From the NCBI GenBank assembly GCA_017979445.1, contig JADQWC010000290.1:1-64000 (forward strand): a stretch of DNA of 64,000 nucleotides, in the 5' to 3' direction. Both the position numbers and the translations under genes were made by a program. The first letter of the stretch is position 1. The number at the start of each line of letters is the position of its first letter. The stretch is from Akebia trifoliata. Taxonomy: Eukaryota > Streptophyta > Magnoliopsida > Ranunculales > Lardizabalaceae. Below the pieces are notes generated by a model. The model did no database searches and was not told where the DNA came from. It was given only the letters and a program-made list of their open reading frames with translations. Shown piece by piece: positions 48,091 to 60,095 of the stretch.

Positions 48091-51000
48091 GAGACTATAA
48101 GTGGTTCGACACCAAAATTTAGATCTCACAAATACCCTCACCTTTACATTTTAAACTAAATACAATCAAGGTCATTTTGATCAAAAATCAAAAGAATTAT
48201 AATCTCAAGTCCCTAAAATTAAATTTTAAAACTACAAAAACACCCTTTCTAATCTTTAAAATGATCCTTGAATTAAAATTTTAAATTACAAATAAACCCT
48301 TCATTGAGATGTGCGTTTGCACATGTAGAGTTGGGTCTTATACTCTTATCTTTTTCTTTTTTTTTTCCCCTATGTCTCTGTCTACTTTTCTTTTGTCAAA
48401 AAGGGAAAGTAATCATTTTGAAATAACAAATTGGGTTGCCAGTTTAACTTGCCTTGCTTTTTGGGTAATTTTTAGCCTATTTGATTCACCCGATGCTCAT
48501 TGCATCCTTTCTTGACTCAGCTCTATCACAAAATCCAAACACAAGCGTGTATAGTTTTCCCACTTTTCGGGTTTTTCATCTAATATTCCTTTTTTATCTG
48601 CTTTGCTTTATGGCTGCAGTGTGGGACACGACAAGAAAGTAATTTTTAAATCTTGAGACTTCATATTGAAGTTGACACACTCTCTTTTTGAATGAATGAA
48701 GCTTTGTGGTATGCAAGTTTATACAGTTTTTGACTTTTTTATAGAGCCAAAATAATTTCCTTTAAGACATTATTGTGGTGATTTGTGAAGCCTAACAGTA
48801 CATTGTTAATTAAGTCACGCGGCCCATTGGTTGAGAGGTTCTTTGTAGGTGAAATATTATAATTTTCTTCTAATTGTTGTGGTTTGAAATTTTTTTTTCT
48901 TCGTGTCTTAGGGGTTTCACGTAAATTCTGTGTTCTGATTGATTTTCTTTCTTGTTTGTTCTCTTCGACTATTTAGCATCACGGGTTGAAGGTTGGAGTT
49001 TTCCCAAATTTCATAGAATTGCCGTTGCTCAGTGCCTTACAGTTTTAAAACAAAGAAAAAAAAAAAAACTCAAGAAACATAATTATATTAAAATATGGAC
49101 TTGTCTAATTTCAACAATTTGAAGCAGAAAAAATTATGGCAGTTCTTTCCCAATTAAATTTGATTAAGTGAGATTTCGAGTAAGTATTTACAATCTTTTT
49201 CTTTTTTCCCCTTAAAGTAGTAAGTCAATTATTCCATTAATTAGGGGAGATTTAAGATCACCAAGTACTTAGAAGCCGTGCTCTGCCTCAAGTATCATTT
49301 GAACTAGATTTTCCTTAAATATAAATAAATCTGAGGTGATTTGGACATAATCCTCCTTGTTTTGGTTAGTATTTGAGGTACTCTAGTAGTTTCAAACTGA
49401 TGGCATACCACTTGACCTTGGTTTTCACAGAGAGATAATGAAAATAACATACATGCCCACCTCTTTGACATTAATTTTCAATCTCTTGAGTAGAATTTTT
49501 TAATCTCATCTTTGAGCCATGCGATTCTATCTCTTTCAACCTTTAGAAGTCGAAAACAAGATATTATAACTGTTATTTTTGAAGTAAAAGACAATGAATT
49601 TTATTAAAAAATAATAATTATATAAGAGATAAATAGGATAAAAATAGTTTACAATAGAGATTAAAGAATCAAAAGATGATAAATTTCGAGGGGAAAAACA
49701 TCAAGGAATTTTAACTAGAAGTTGAAGATGAGGGCATTTAAGTTATATTTGATAATCTTCTATACAAATTGATGGAAATTGAACTCCAAACTTGATTTAT
49801 GTTGTAAGAAACAAATAAAGAACAATAATCTTTGATTAAATCAACTTGGTTAAGATATACATAAACGCTTCTTGAATAGTCAGAGTCTCTCGTTTGTGCA
49901 AGGAAGCACCAACGCTATTTCTACGATACAACTTAGTCTATAAATTTACACTACTATATAGGAACTTGTATCTTACCTCTTTTTTGGATGCCCACAAAAA
50001 ATGATGAAGAAAATAAGTCCTACAAAAATTTGGAGAAAAAATTGAAATTGAAAGATATATAAAATGTGTGAGATGTCAAAACCAATGGCGTTATGGGATT
50101 TAGATAGTAGTAGAGATGTACTTACGACAACGTATCGCTATTAATTTATATGTGTCCCACAAAGTCTTCTAACTTAGGTGCATTATATACGTATTTATTG
50201 TTTATATAAAAAATTTTTAATTTCAAATTCATTTTTTCTAGTCAAATTCATTAATCTAAGATGATTAAATATGAATAAACATCGATTTATGAACAAACAT
50301 GTATATATGAAACTTGAATCATGCACCTAACATTATGAACTTAGATACAGTGAACCACTTTAGTTTATTATCTCAATCATACATCCCCTTTGAAAAGAAT
50401 TTAAAACTAAATTTAATATTTTAATAAAATATTTTATAAATTTGATTTATTTAAATAAAAAACCAACACAAGTCTGAGGTCAGAGGTTTTAGGGCCATGT
50501 CATCTCGAATATTCACCAAAAGTCTTTATCAATTAATTTGATTGGAGACTTGAGCCCTCCTCAGAAATGCTTGCTTTATTGTTTCCTTGCTTTCATACAT
50601 ACTTTCTTTTGCAAATCCTTACTTGAAGGCCGAAATATTAAAATTGATTGTTGATACATACCCACACCGTTTGGAGAATGAAGAGTAGATCAAGTCAGAT
50701 TTTGATAATTGATGGTAAGAACAATGAGGCTTGTATATTCACCCTTCAACACCTCAATAATGTCCAAGGTGATTTTCAATTTATAAGATTTTGAATCTAT
50801 AATTTTTTTTAATTCAGTTGTTTTGGCTTCACCATTATCAAAGCCTTATATATCCCCAAAAGAAAAATGGAGGCCAACTTCAATTTCTTAGCTTAGATCT
50901 TGAATTCTTAGAGGATAGGCTTGCAATGAATTACATCTTATGCCAATCAATTATCCTCTTAAAAACATGCAAAGATATGAATTTGATGATTTCTTCAGAT

Positions 51001-51937
51001 ATGTAAGAAAGCTAACGAATCCTATACAATTTATATTACTAGACCGGAGTCCAAGATCACCCATACATTGAAAGAAAATGAAAGACCATTGTTTAGATGC
51101 GTTGAAATTATTGAAACCCGAAGAATATTGTCAGAAGAAGTGTATCAAGAAGAATAAGAGAACCACTCAGATAGATCTTTGATTTAGAGAGTCAAGATTA
51201 TTGAAGAATGTTAAGAGCCAGGAAGTCAACCCAAATTTTTTACTTACAAAATTCATAATCGATCCATCGTAATTTTATTTATAATTAAAAAATGTCAATT
51301 TCACAAATACCTTCATCATCGATCCCTCTAGCTAATGAAGGATTCAACACCATCTCTCTCCGTGAGTTGTGATTTTCTAACTCAAAAAATATCACTTGAT
51401 TTGTACTTGACCGATGTGGCAAAGGCACGAAATCATGGATCTTTTTTTTTCGTGATTCACAAGAACACTGATCAACAGTTTTATGACCTTGCCACAGCGT
51501 AAGTGAAAATTTTTGAGTCAGAAAATTATTAGCGGACTGTGCTTAAGATTTAAAAAATATATATATTCTATAATACTATTAGTTTTAATTAGTTAATTAC
51601 TCTATGATTTATTTAAAATAAATAAAAAAATTTGAAGTCCAAAATTGATTGTGACATGTGATGTATTAATGTATTTGGTTGAACATATATTTCAATATGA
51701 GATATCATTTAGTTCATGAGAAGGACCATCCAAAAAGTGGGCCTATAAATTAGATGGTTAAGATCATTTCATAAATATGATTTTTCGAATGATGAAATCC
51801 ACGAATCTCGAAGAGAATCCAATGGTCTACAGAGTATTCCATCAGTTTCGATAACTTACTGAGTTGAGTGAGTCAGATGGGTCAGTTTGCTGGAAGAATT
51901 AGATGCAACGCTTGATGTGACGGCTCTCTCCGCTCTC

Positions 51938-51954
51938 TTTATATATTATATAAT
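51938..51954 (+). promoter_or_regulatory. TATA region of F-box/kelch copy 1
   Basis: TTTATATATTATATAAT lies about 30 bases after the block GCTTGATGTGACGGCTCTC, which is also found before the TATA box of copy 2 (about 58520). That block contains TGACG, a core of TGA-type bZIP sites. The position, some 85-100 bases before the upstream ORF, fits a core promoter. Confidence 0.55.
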
Positions 51955-52038
51955 GGAAAATGCATCTGTTTTCGCAGATTTAAAGCAAGAAAGAAAGAAA
52001 GAACAATATATCACCAAAACGAACGCTTCCGTACTATA

Positions 52039-52089
52039 ATGGCGTCGTCGTCTTCTTCTTCTTCTTCTCTGCGATTGTTACGTTTTTAG
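52039..52089 (+). CDS. Upstream ORF in leader of F-box/kelch copy 1
   Basis: This 16-codon ORF (ATGGCG start, six TCT repeats, ending LRLLRF then TAG) lies in the probable 5' leader, about 310 bases before the main ATG. Copy 2 has the matching ORF at 58618-58656 with fewer serines and the end LRLLCF. It could dampen translation; conservation may only reflect the recent duplication. Confidence 0.35.
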   Translation: MASSSSSSSSLRLLRF

Positions 52090-52396
52090 CTTTTGAAAAC
52101 CAGATCAGATACTTTTGTTTTTAGAGAGAAATCCAAAGCTGGTTTCAATCGATAACGCCATAGTCACCTAATTCGGCTTATTTTAAAAATCTAACATTTC
52201 TTTAATCGAATTTGTCTCTGTTCTTCAGATTTGGCGGAATTCGCTTTGTCAGAAGTTGCCCCTTTGCGACTTTTACTGCCCCAGATCCGGATTCTAGAAA
52301 CCCTAATATAAAAAAATCCGCATATAAGTCCATGTCATCTTCAAATCTTCAAATTTCCTCCCCTGTTCTCGAACACATCAAATCTGATTTTCCAAG

Positions 52397-53543
52397 ATGA
52401 CGATCTCATCATTAAGAGTAAAGAATCTCGAAGAAAAACACGAATCTGAACAACCGTTGATCCCAGGCTTACCAAACGATATCTCTGAACACTGTCTCCT
52501 CTACCTACCCTTACCCTTACCAAACCCTAGTTCGATCCGTCTCTTCTTCATGGAACAGAACCATAAAAAACCCTAGTTTTCAACTCTCGAAGCTTAATCT
52601 CTCTCTATCTCTCCCTTACATCTTCGTTTTCTCCTTCGAGAGATCAACGGCTAAGCTTCAATGGCAAGCTTTCGATCCTCGATCCAGCCGTTGGTTCGTT
52701 CTCCCACCGATGCCGTGTCCCAAGCCAGTTTGTCCATCTGGATTCGCCTGCGCTGTTCTTCCTCACAAGGGGTCGCTATACGTACTCGGAGGTATGAAAT
52801 CTGACACCGAGTCATCTCTACAAACCCTAATCACGTACCGTACATCAACCAATGAATGGTCCTTAGCGTCTCCTATGCTTACCCCACGGTCGTACTTCAC
52901 TGCTGAGAGCATACGAGGGAAGATCTTCGCCGCTGGAGGAACTAGCGTCGGACAGGGGGGTACAATAACAACAGTTGAGTGTTACGATCCAGATAAGGAC
53001 ACGTGGACTCCTGTTGCTAAAATGCGCACTGGTTTAGCGAAGTACGATACAGCGGTAATCGGAAACAAGATGTACGTTACCGAAGGATGGACGTGGGCCA
53101 CGTGGCCCTTAAGTTCACCAAGAGGTGGGGTCTACGATGCGGAGAGGGACACGTGGCAGGAGATGAGTGTAGGGTTGAGAGAAGGTTGGACCGGGATTAG
53201 TGTTGTGTTGGACGACAAACTGTTTGTGATCTCAGAACTTGGGGATCATCGTCTTAAGGTTTATGTTCCAGAGAGTGACACGTGGAAGTATGTTGGAGGT
53301 GGAGAGTTTCCCTGTAAAGCGCTGCAGCGACCATTTGCTGTCAGTGCAGTTGAAGGGAGGATTTATGTGGTATCGCGTGGATTGGATGTTGGAGTTGGGA
53401 GAGTGTTTGAAGATGAGAAGTTGTTAAAAGTGGAGTGGGAAGTGGTGGAATCTCCCAAAGCTTTTAAGGCATTTGATCCTTGTGATTCCAAGTGCTTTAC
53501 AGTTAAACAGGTCGTTATTACAGTTGAAGTGGCTTTTAATTGA
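52397..53543 (+). pseudogene. F-box/kelch-repeat gene, copy 1, frameshifted
   Basis: It is a close copy of the intact gene at 58992-60095, beginning with the same ATG context. One extra base (A at about 52507) shifts the frame within the F-box, and the shifted frame soon stops. The kelch part stays open from ATG 52710 to TGA 53541-53543 (277 codons) with LYVLGGMKSDTESSLQTLI, KIFAAGGTSVGQGG and GVYDAERDTWQEM. A second indel near 53489 changes and lengthens the C-terminus. A kelch-only product without the F-box could still be made, but could not join an SCF ubiquitin ligase through an F-box. A sequencing error at one base cannot be excluded. Confidence 0.8.
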
Positions 53544-53784
53544 TAAAGTTACAAATGTTCAGACTTTGAAACTAATACGTATTTGATTTTGATTTTGGTT
53601 TTTATTTATTTATTTATGGGTAGAGTATAATTTTGGCATGGTTTTGTTTGGATTCTAAAATCCAATTCTTACCCATATTTGGATTCTAGAATCTGTTATT
53701 ATGTTTTGAATTATAAAAGATATTCAAGGATCAAATCAAATTTACGATTCCAGCTCATTGTTTATTTTAATAACTAAAACATGA

Positions 53785-53995
53785 AAGATAACGAATTAGG
53801 AGGTTTTTAAAGTGACAATTTTCAGATTTAAAGTAATTAATTGGAAATAGTCATTTTAAACTTGTGGAATTCATTATTTTTGAATTTTTTTTAACGAAAA
53901 CATGATCGTCTATATTTTAATAATTAAAATGAACAAGAAATTGTAATCTTAAATAACTCATTTTAAGCTCAAGAAATAGTGATTCACCCAATTAA
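53785..53995. mobile_element. Palindromic MITE, family copy 2
   Basis: In reverse orientation it matches 1121-1400: GAGCTTAAAATGAGTTAT, CATTTTAATTATTA and AGTGACAATTTTCAG/AGTCATTTTAAACTTG. It lies just behind the frameshifted F-box gene and has no counterpart behind copy 2, so it inserted after the duplication or was lost there. Confidence 0.5.
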
Positions 53996-54026
53996 ATTAC
54001 ATTCTTGGATTTTATAGGATTTCTCT

Positions 54027-54135
54027 AAGAGAGTTGCTATTGTCGCACCAACTTTTGCCAAGGCCACACCAACCGTGTGCAATTATTCTTGGATACTTTA
54101 TAAAGGAATTGGTGTGACAGTAGTAGCTTTCTTCT
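54027..54135. mobile_element. ~110-bp MITE, copy 2
   Basis: AAGAGAGTTGCTATTGTCGC at the left and GGAATTGGTGTGACAGTAGT at the right match the ends of the copy at 43850-43958; CACACCAACCGTGTGCAAT is shared inside. Confidence 0.6.
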
Positions 54136-54604
54136 TGAATAGACTGGCTCTTTGTCCTTGAATTTTTCATGGTACATTAGTAGAGAGTTTCCTACCTCAC
54201 ATGCCTTAACAATTAATTATTTTGGTGTCCCATCTTAACCTACTTTAAAAAATAGGAACGGAAGCAAGATCATTTCTTGTTCTTTGTCTTTTAGCGGGTA
54301 ATACTTGTTTCTTGCTGTTTTCCTTCTTTTCTTCTTCTCTTTTTATTTATTTATTGTCTGTGGTCAAAACACTTTTTACATTCTTTCTATCATATTTCAT
54401 ATTACAAGAAAAACGAGATTTTGAGTTTAGGTTTAAAATTTATATTCAAAATAATTGTGTAGTCAAATGAGATTCTGAATTTTAAGAAGTATTTTCTTTG
54501 ATTTGATTTCAACAATCCAAAATTCATGTCCTCACATTTTGTACCTCTCTTTTGTGATATTTCAAGAACTAGTGTTTTATTGGTCTATCAGCACAAACAT
54601 ATTC

Positions 54605-55320
54605 TTTAGGATTACGAGAGTAGAAGAGGAAAAACAATAAAATTGGTGGAGTATATTGAAAAAAAAAAGTAGTAGAGAAAAAATAATAAAATTAGAGAGT
54701 TATTCTTAAAACAGAAAAGAAGATGAAAGAAAACAAAATTAAAAGTTATCCTCGAGATTTGTAATTAGATTAAATTCCAACCTTGAATGATAAAGAGAGT
54801 ATCATTATGTTTTATTATATAGACTAGAGTTCACCTGTGCCTACGACATATCATCTTTCGGGTTAAGGGGGTAAAAATGAAAAATAAAATAAAATTGGAG
54901 TAGGTAGTGGCAATTTTAACACGACCTGAGACATGAATCAGAAACGACACGAAATTAGTAGTTTGGGTCAAGCCTAATTGGATTTGAGGTATTACTGAAA
55001 AATTTTAAAATTAAGAAGGTAAAAGATGAAAATTAATAAAATGAGTTAAAAAAGGGATAAAAGAAAAATATAATAAAATTATAGATAATGAAAAGTAAAA
55101 GAAATAAAGTGGACTCTACAAAACTATAGTTTGATGAGAGAGTTAATGATATAAAAGTGGAAAAAAAAAATAGAAAGGTATTAGTAAAGAATTTTGAGGT
55201 TAAAAGGATAAATAAAAATAATAAAAAAAGTTAAAAATGGTAAAAGATAAATATAACAAAGTTAAGGGAGTTGAAATAAAATTGAGTGAAAAAGAGAAAA
55301 AGTAATAAAGTGACTAAAAT
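54605..55320 (+). repeat. Purine-rich degenerate minisatellite
   Basis: Repeats of the type AAAAGAAAAAATAATAAAATTAGAG..TATT, similar to 23470-24010. It also shares the entry sequence (GTGCCTACGACATATCATCTT here, GTGTCTATGACATATACACC there), so the two may be parts of one dispersed family. Confidence 0.45.
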
Positions 55321-57360
55321 GGATCCCATGCAAAGGTTTGAAAAGCTTTTGTTAGAGAGACCATTGATAAATGAGTAGTGCTGGAGTAACACATAAATTG
55401 ACATCATTTGGGATATTGGTGTGCACAGAACCATAAATGCTTCTCGTTTGTATCTCTATGAAAAACATATATGATTTTATACACATATCCACGTCAACAA
55501 TGCTTGAAGTGATGTTAATTCTAATGTTACTTTATTATTTTTCTTGATAAATATAACTTTGCCAACTTTTATTCTAAAATATAATTCGCAGTCATAATTT
55601 GATTCTACAATCTATTCTTACATACAATTTGGATTATAAAGAAAAGATTCATCCCTTAAATAGAATATGTGGAAAGGTTGATTTGCTTTATCAAAATAAG
55701 GATGCAATTGGATTACATAGTTGGAATTTATAATGAGTTTTGAAGTAGGTTGGTCTCCTTGTTTTTATTTTTTGTCTCAGTACAACCATTTTCTTTTTGA
55801 ACTTTCCTTTCTCTTCAGTTCAAAAAGAAATTACATTTGATTGGTTCCAACTGTTAATTCATTTTTTATCCGCTCCTACTATCTGTCGTAATAGAGCATA
55901 ATTTCTTGCAGACTTTCAAAATTCTTATGGGGGAAATAAACCCCACGGCAAATCCTCCCCTAAGCTACAAGATATACCATATTAAATGTTTTATTGTACA
56001 CGAAAATTCTTGGAAACCTTTTTTTAAATGTATTAGGCCTACTATCTCTAAGAATATTGTCAAAAGTGCACGAATTAGAATATTGGAAATACTCGGATGG
56101 AAGATCTTTGGCTAAGAGGATCAAGATTGTTGAAGGATAAAAAAAAAAAAAAAAGGAATTGAATCAAAATTTATACCCACAAAATTCAAAAACTAATCCC
56201 TCGATATATATTTTCGTTATAATAACAAAAATATCAATTTCACAAACAACTTCATCATCAATTTCTCTAATTAATAAAGGCTTGAACATGGCCAATTACC
56301 CATCTCTTTAGGCTCTATTAATGGGTCGTTTTAAACTGACCCCCTTAGACTTTGCATTCAACATTGTGCTGATGTAGTCGTAGGTAAAGAATTGTAGATT
56401 TTTTTCTAGAGAAATAGAGAAAAAAAAATCTATGGTTCTCGCCCACTGCCACGTCAACACAATATCAAGTGCAATGTTGAAGGAATTCACTTCAACTTAT
56501 CATAAACATAACATGCATTGCCTATGCTTAAGAACTTTTTAAATCTCGGAGAAATTTATCTTGAAGGTAAATTTCAACCATTAGATTTTGCATTTAAAGG
56601 TGTGGATGGTTTCTTAAGCCTTTCACTCCTCGAGATGAAAATTGTCTTCTGATTATGGGATTTATCCGAAGAGCTTTCCTCATTGTTGGTGTTGACTTGG
56701 TTGATTTCTTCTGATGGTGGGCTTAACCATGGTCTTTTGACCTCTTCATCTTCAAGAAAATGATTTTACTTTCTCCTATACCTTTATGGCTTTTAGGACG
56801 ATAGAATGTAAGAAGGTAAGAAGGATGAGACCTGGTGTGGTGCTTGCTAATGATCCTACAAAGATTTAGTCAATACTTAGATAAAAGAGAATGAATAAAG
56901 AAGATGAATAGTGGACTTGTAGAGTTTTTTTTTTTTTTGTTGCCAATCAACCCCTTATATGTTTTGTACGTTAGTTTTTATAAACTAATTCTAGAGATAG
57001 ATGTTACAATACGACTAATCCAGACGTTTTAGATGAATTGTTCAGTTGGAGTACACTTGAGTGCTTTGGAAGATGAATCCATGACATGTCAAGAAGATTT
57101 GACCCTGATGTGTCAGTGTTCCAGGTCATTAAATTGAAGTAAAAAAAGATCTCTAACACATGGTGTCCCATTAGTCTGATAAGATCTTTCTTCTATTTAT
57201 TCATATAAAAAGGACTTCCTTGGACTTAGATATTAATTCAGGGTCGTTTTTGTGTTACGAGTCTAATTGGATACAAATCAAGGGTTTGATTAGGAATAAA
57301 CTAAGGTAAATATGATCTCAAATTTAGATCAGGAACAAGTTAGGGATCGAATACAGGCTC

Positions 57361-57385
57361 GGGGAGGGGTGGGGGGGGGGGGGGG
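57361..57385 (+). repeat. Poly-G tract
   Basis: GGGGAGGGGT followed by fifteen G residues. It is isolated in AT-rich DNA and could form a G-quadruplex. Length should be treated with caution because homopolymers are error-prone. Confidence 0.7.
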
Positions 57386-58020
57386 TCAGATGTGTGATAT
57401 CATTAAGACGTGGATTGCTTTAACATATGTGTTTAAATGTGTCTAGGAGCTTGAACTTTGTATTCTCTTAAAGTTAGTTTGCACCTTAGGGATAGACGTG
57501 TCAAGATATTTCACACTTTTTATTTTGATAAGTTCTGTGTCCCTTGTTATGAATAAGGGGACTTGACGTACAAAGGAGTTTTTTCCTCCTCTAGGTCGAC
57601 TATGGGTTCTGAGTCCAAGCTAAGGTCTAACTGATCTTTTTGGTTTCCTTCAAGTTAGTTGTAGTTTGTCATTCTGCACTTGTCAAAGTTAGGTCTTACC
57701 ATATTATGTTTTGAGTGATCTCAGTTTGTATCAAACTTACACTCTATTTATGTGATTTTAGTTTTAATTCCTTCTTTCTTGAGGAGACTTGGCCCTGTTA
57801 AGGTGCTGAATTGTCTGTTTGGTTAAAACTGTGCTTCACACTCTTTATGATAGGACTACAAATTACTATTTTTCTTCTTATCGTAATATTCTTGGCTCTA
57901 GGCGTAGAGCTCAGTATCTCCCTGTTTACTGATTTGATTAAAAACATTGATCAATTATTTCCTAGCGCCCCCCTCGTCCCTTTGTGATACTTATCTTTAT
58001 CATGTTGCGTGAAAAAAATG

Positions 58021-58105
58021 ATCTCCATAAAAAGATTGGGATCATGTGTTTTTTTTTTTTTTCATGAGTCATTCTTAGGAGTCAAGGTATCCTGACCCTT
58101 TTTTA
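58021..58105. mobile_element. End fragment of the 821-1055 MITE family
   Basis: AAAAAGATTGGGATCATGTG, a T run and 'TCATGAGTCATTCTTAGGAG' followed by TCAAGGTATCCTGACCC match the right end of the element at 821-1055. An inner motif of the same family (CAACCATTAGATTTTGCATT) lies at about 56,565. The intervening 1.5 kb might be a larger element carrying these ends, but a matching left end was not seen. Confidence 0.5.
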
Positions 58106-58548
58106 AAATAAATTATAAAGTAATTAATTAATTAATTAATTAAAGAGTACACATTCATCATGTGTATTAGTTACTTCGAAACAAATAGTATATTATAGAA
58201 AATTCAAGTCCAAAACTAATTGTGAGTTGTAATAGTGATGAATTAATGTATTTGGTTGAACATCCATTTCAATATAAAAATAATATCTTTTAGTTAATGA
58301 GAAGGACTAGTGGCCTAAGAATTGACAAGCCAATGACTCAATACTTGCATATGAAGTAAGCCATGGCCTATAAATATGATTGTTAAGGTCATTCCATCAA
58401 ATACTAATCTCGAAGAGAATCCAATATTCTACAATTCATTCCATCAGTTTCGACTTTCGATATCCTACCAAGTTGAGTGAGTCAGATGAGTCAGGCTTCG
58501 AGAACACTATGATGCCAACGCTTGATGTGACGGCTCTCCACTCCCTCC

Positions 58549-58557
58549 TATATAAAA
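58549..58557 (+). promoter_or_regulatory. TATA box of F-box/kelch copy 2
   Basis: TATATAAAA is preceded by the shared block GCTTGATGTGACGGCTCTC. It lies about 65 bases before the upstream ORF and 440 before the main ATG. Confidence 0.65.
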
Positions 58558-58617
58558 ATGCTGCTTCTTTGCAGATTGAAGAACGAACATCACCAAACCG
58601 AACGCTACCGTACTTTA

Positions 58618-58656
58618 ATGGCGTCTTCTTTTTCTCTGCGATTATTATGTTTTTAG
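58618..58656 (+). CDS. Upstream ORF in leader of F-box/kelch copy 2
   Basis: Twelve codons, MASSFSLRLLCF then TAG. It corresponds to 52039-52089 before copy 1; the two differ mainly in the number of serine codons and in Arg against Cys near the end. Its role, if any, is unproven. Confidence 0.35.
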   Translation: MASSFSLRLLCF

Positions 58657-58991
58657 CTTTTGAAAACCAGATCAGATCCTTTTGTTTTTAGAGAAAGAGA
58701 GAGAGAGAGACCCAAAGTTGGTTTCAATCTATAAAGCTACCATCACCTAATTCGGCTTATTTAAAAAAAAATCTTTAACATTTCTTTAATCGAATCGGTC
58801 TCTGTTCTTCAGATTTGGCGGAAATTCGCTTCGTCAGAAGTTGGTTTTTTGCGGCTTTTAGTGCTCCAGATCCGGCTTCTAGAAGCCCTTAAAAAAATCC
58901 CAAAAAAAGAAAAAAGAAAATCGCCTGTGAGTTCATCTCATCTTCAAATTTCCTCCTCTGTTGTCGAGCACAACAAATCTGATTTCCCAAA

Positions 58992-60095
58992 ATGACGATC
59001 TCATCATCAAGAATTGAGAATCTCGAAGAAAAACATGAATCTGAACAACCGTTGATCCCAGGCTTACCAGACGATATCTCTGAACACTGTCTCCTCTACC
59101 TCCCTTACCCTTACCAAACCCTAGTTCGATCCGTCTCTTCTTCATGGAACAGAACCATCAAAAACCCTAGTTTTCAACTCTCAAAGCTAAATCTCTCACT
59201 GTCTCTCCCTTACATCTTCGTTTTCGCCTTCGAGAGATCAACGGCTAAGCTTCAATGGCAAGCCTTCGATCCTCAATCCAGCCGTTGGTTCGTTCTTCCA
59301 CCTATGCCGTGTCCGAAGCCCGTGTGTCCACCTGGATTCGCCTGCGCTGTTCTTCCTCACAAGGGATCGCTATACGTACTCGGAGGTATGAGATCGGACA
59401 CCGAGTCATCTCTGCAAACCCTAATCACGTACCGTACTTCAACCAACGAATGGTCCGTAGCGTCTCCTATGCTGACTCCACGATCTTTCTTCGCTGCTGG
59501 AAGCATCGGAGGGAAGATCTTCGCAGCTGGAGGAAGCTGCGTCGGACAGGAGGGTACAATATCAACAGTTGAGTGTTACGATCCTGACAAGGACACGTGG
59601 ACACCAGTTGCTAAAATGCGCTCTGGTTTAGCAAGGTACGATGCAGCGGTGGTGGGGAACAAGATGTACGTTACGGAAGGATGGACGTGGCCCTTCAGTT
59701 TCTCTCCAAGAGGTGGGGTATACGATGCGGAGAGGGACACGTGGCATGAGATGAGTGTAGGGATGAGGGAAGGTTGGACGGGGATTAGTGTGGTGTTGGA
59801 TGGCAAATTGTTTGTCATCTCAGAACATGGGGATTGTAGGGTTAAAGTTTACGTTCCCGAGACTGACACGTGGAAGTATGTGGGAGGTGGAGGGTTTCCA
59901 TGTGATGCGTTGCAGCGACCATTTGCTGTTAGTGCGGTTGAAGGGAGGATCTATGTGGTGTCGAGTGGGTTAGATGTGGCAGTTGGGAGAGTGTTTGAAG
60001 ATGAGAAATTGTGGAAAGTGGAGTGGGAAGTGGTGGAAGCTCCCAAAGCTTTTAAGGATTTTATTCCTTGCAATTCTCAAGTGCTTTACAGTTAA
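58992..60095 (+). CDS. F-box/kelch-repeat protein, intact copy
   Basis: F-box/kelch proteins are adaptors of SCF ubiquitin ligases: the F-box binds SKP1/ASK and the kelch propeller binds the target protein. This single-exon gene encodes 367 residues. The F-box is at about residues 24-62 (PGLPDDISEHCLLYLPYPY, then LVRSVSSSWNRTIKNPSF). Kelch repeats follow from about 110: LYVLGGMRSDTESS, GGKIFAAGGSCVGQEG with YDPDKDTWTPVAKM, NKMYVTEGW with GVYDAERDTWHEM, GKLFVISEHGD with YVPETDTWKYV, and GRIYVVSSGLDV. The pattern resembles the Arabidopsis At1g30090 group. The ATG at 58992 gives the F-box near the N-terminus as usual. The leader has an upstream ORF. The target is unknown. Confidence 0.92.
   Translation: MTISSSRIENLEEKHESEQPLIPGLPDDISEHCLLYLPYPYQTLVRSVSSSWNRTIKNPSFQLSKLNLSLSLPYIFVFAFERSTAKLQWQAFDPQSSRWFVLPPMPCPKPVCPPGFACAVLPHKGSLYVLGGMRSDTESSLQTLITYRTSTNEWSVASPMLTPRSFFAAGSIGGKIFAAGGSCVGQEGTISTVECYDPDKDTWTPVAKMRSGLARYDAAVVGNKMYVTEGWTWPFSFSPRGGVYDAERDTWHEMSVGMREGWTGISVVLDGKLFVISEHGDCRVKVYVPETDTWKYVGGGGFPCDALQRPFAVSAVEGRIYVVSSGLDVAVGRVFEDEKLWKVEWEVVEAPKAFKDFIPCNSQVLYS

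Larger units (their letters stand above)
40067..51900. other. Long intergenic region, repeats only
   Basis: I found no gene with a recognisable domain. The region holds a 5S rRNA pseudogene, several foldback and MITE elements, a probable decayed LTR (all listed) and AT-rich unassigned DNA, notably 44,400-46,300, 46,650-47,850 and 48,100-50,500. From about 50,600 to 51,350 the sequence is shared with 55,600-56,300, part of the duplicated block carrying the F-box/kelch genes. Confidence 0.45.
53544..58540. other. Spacer between the F-box/kelch copies
   Basis: No gene was found. It holds the 3' flank of copy 1 (part of the repeated ~1.5-kb block), two MITEs, a purine-rich minisatellite, the start of the second duplication unit (from about 55,500) and about 1.6 kb of extra DNA (roughly 56,300-58,200) not present before copy 1. 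Confidence 0.5.
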
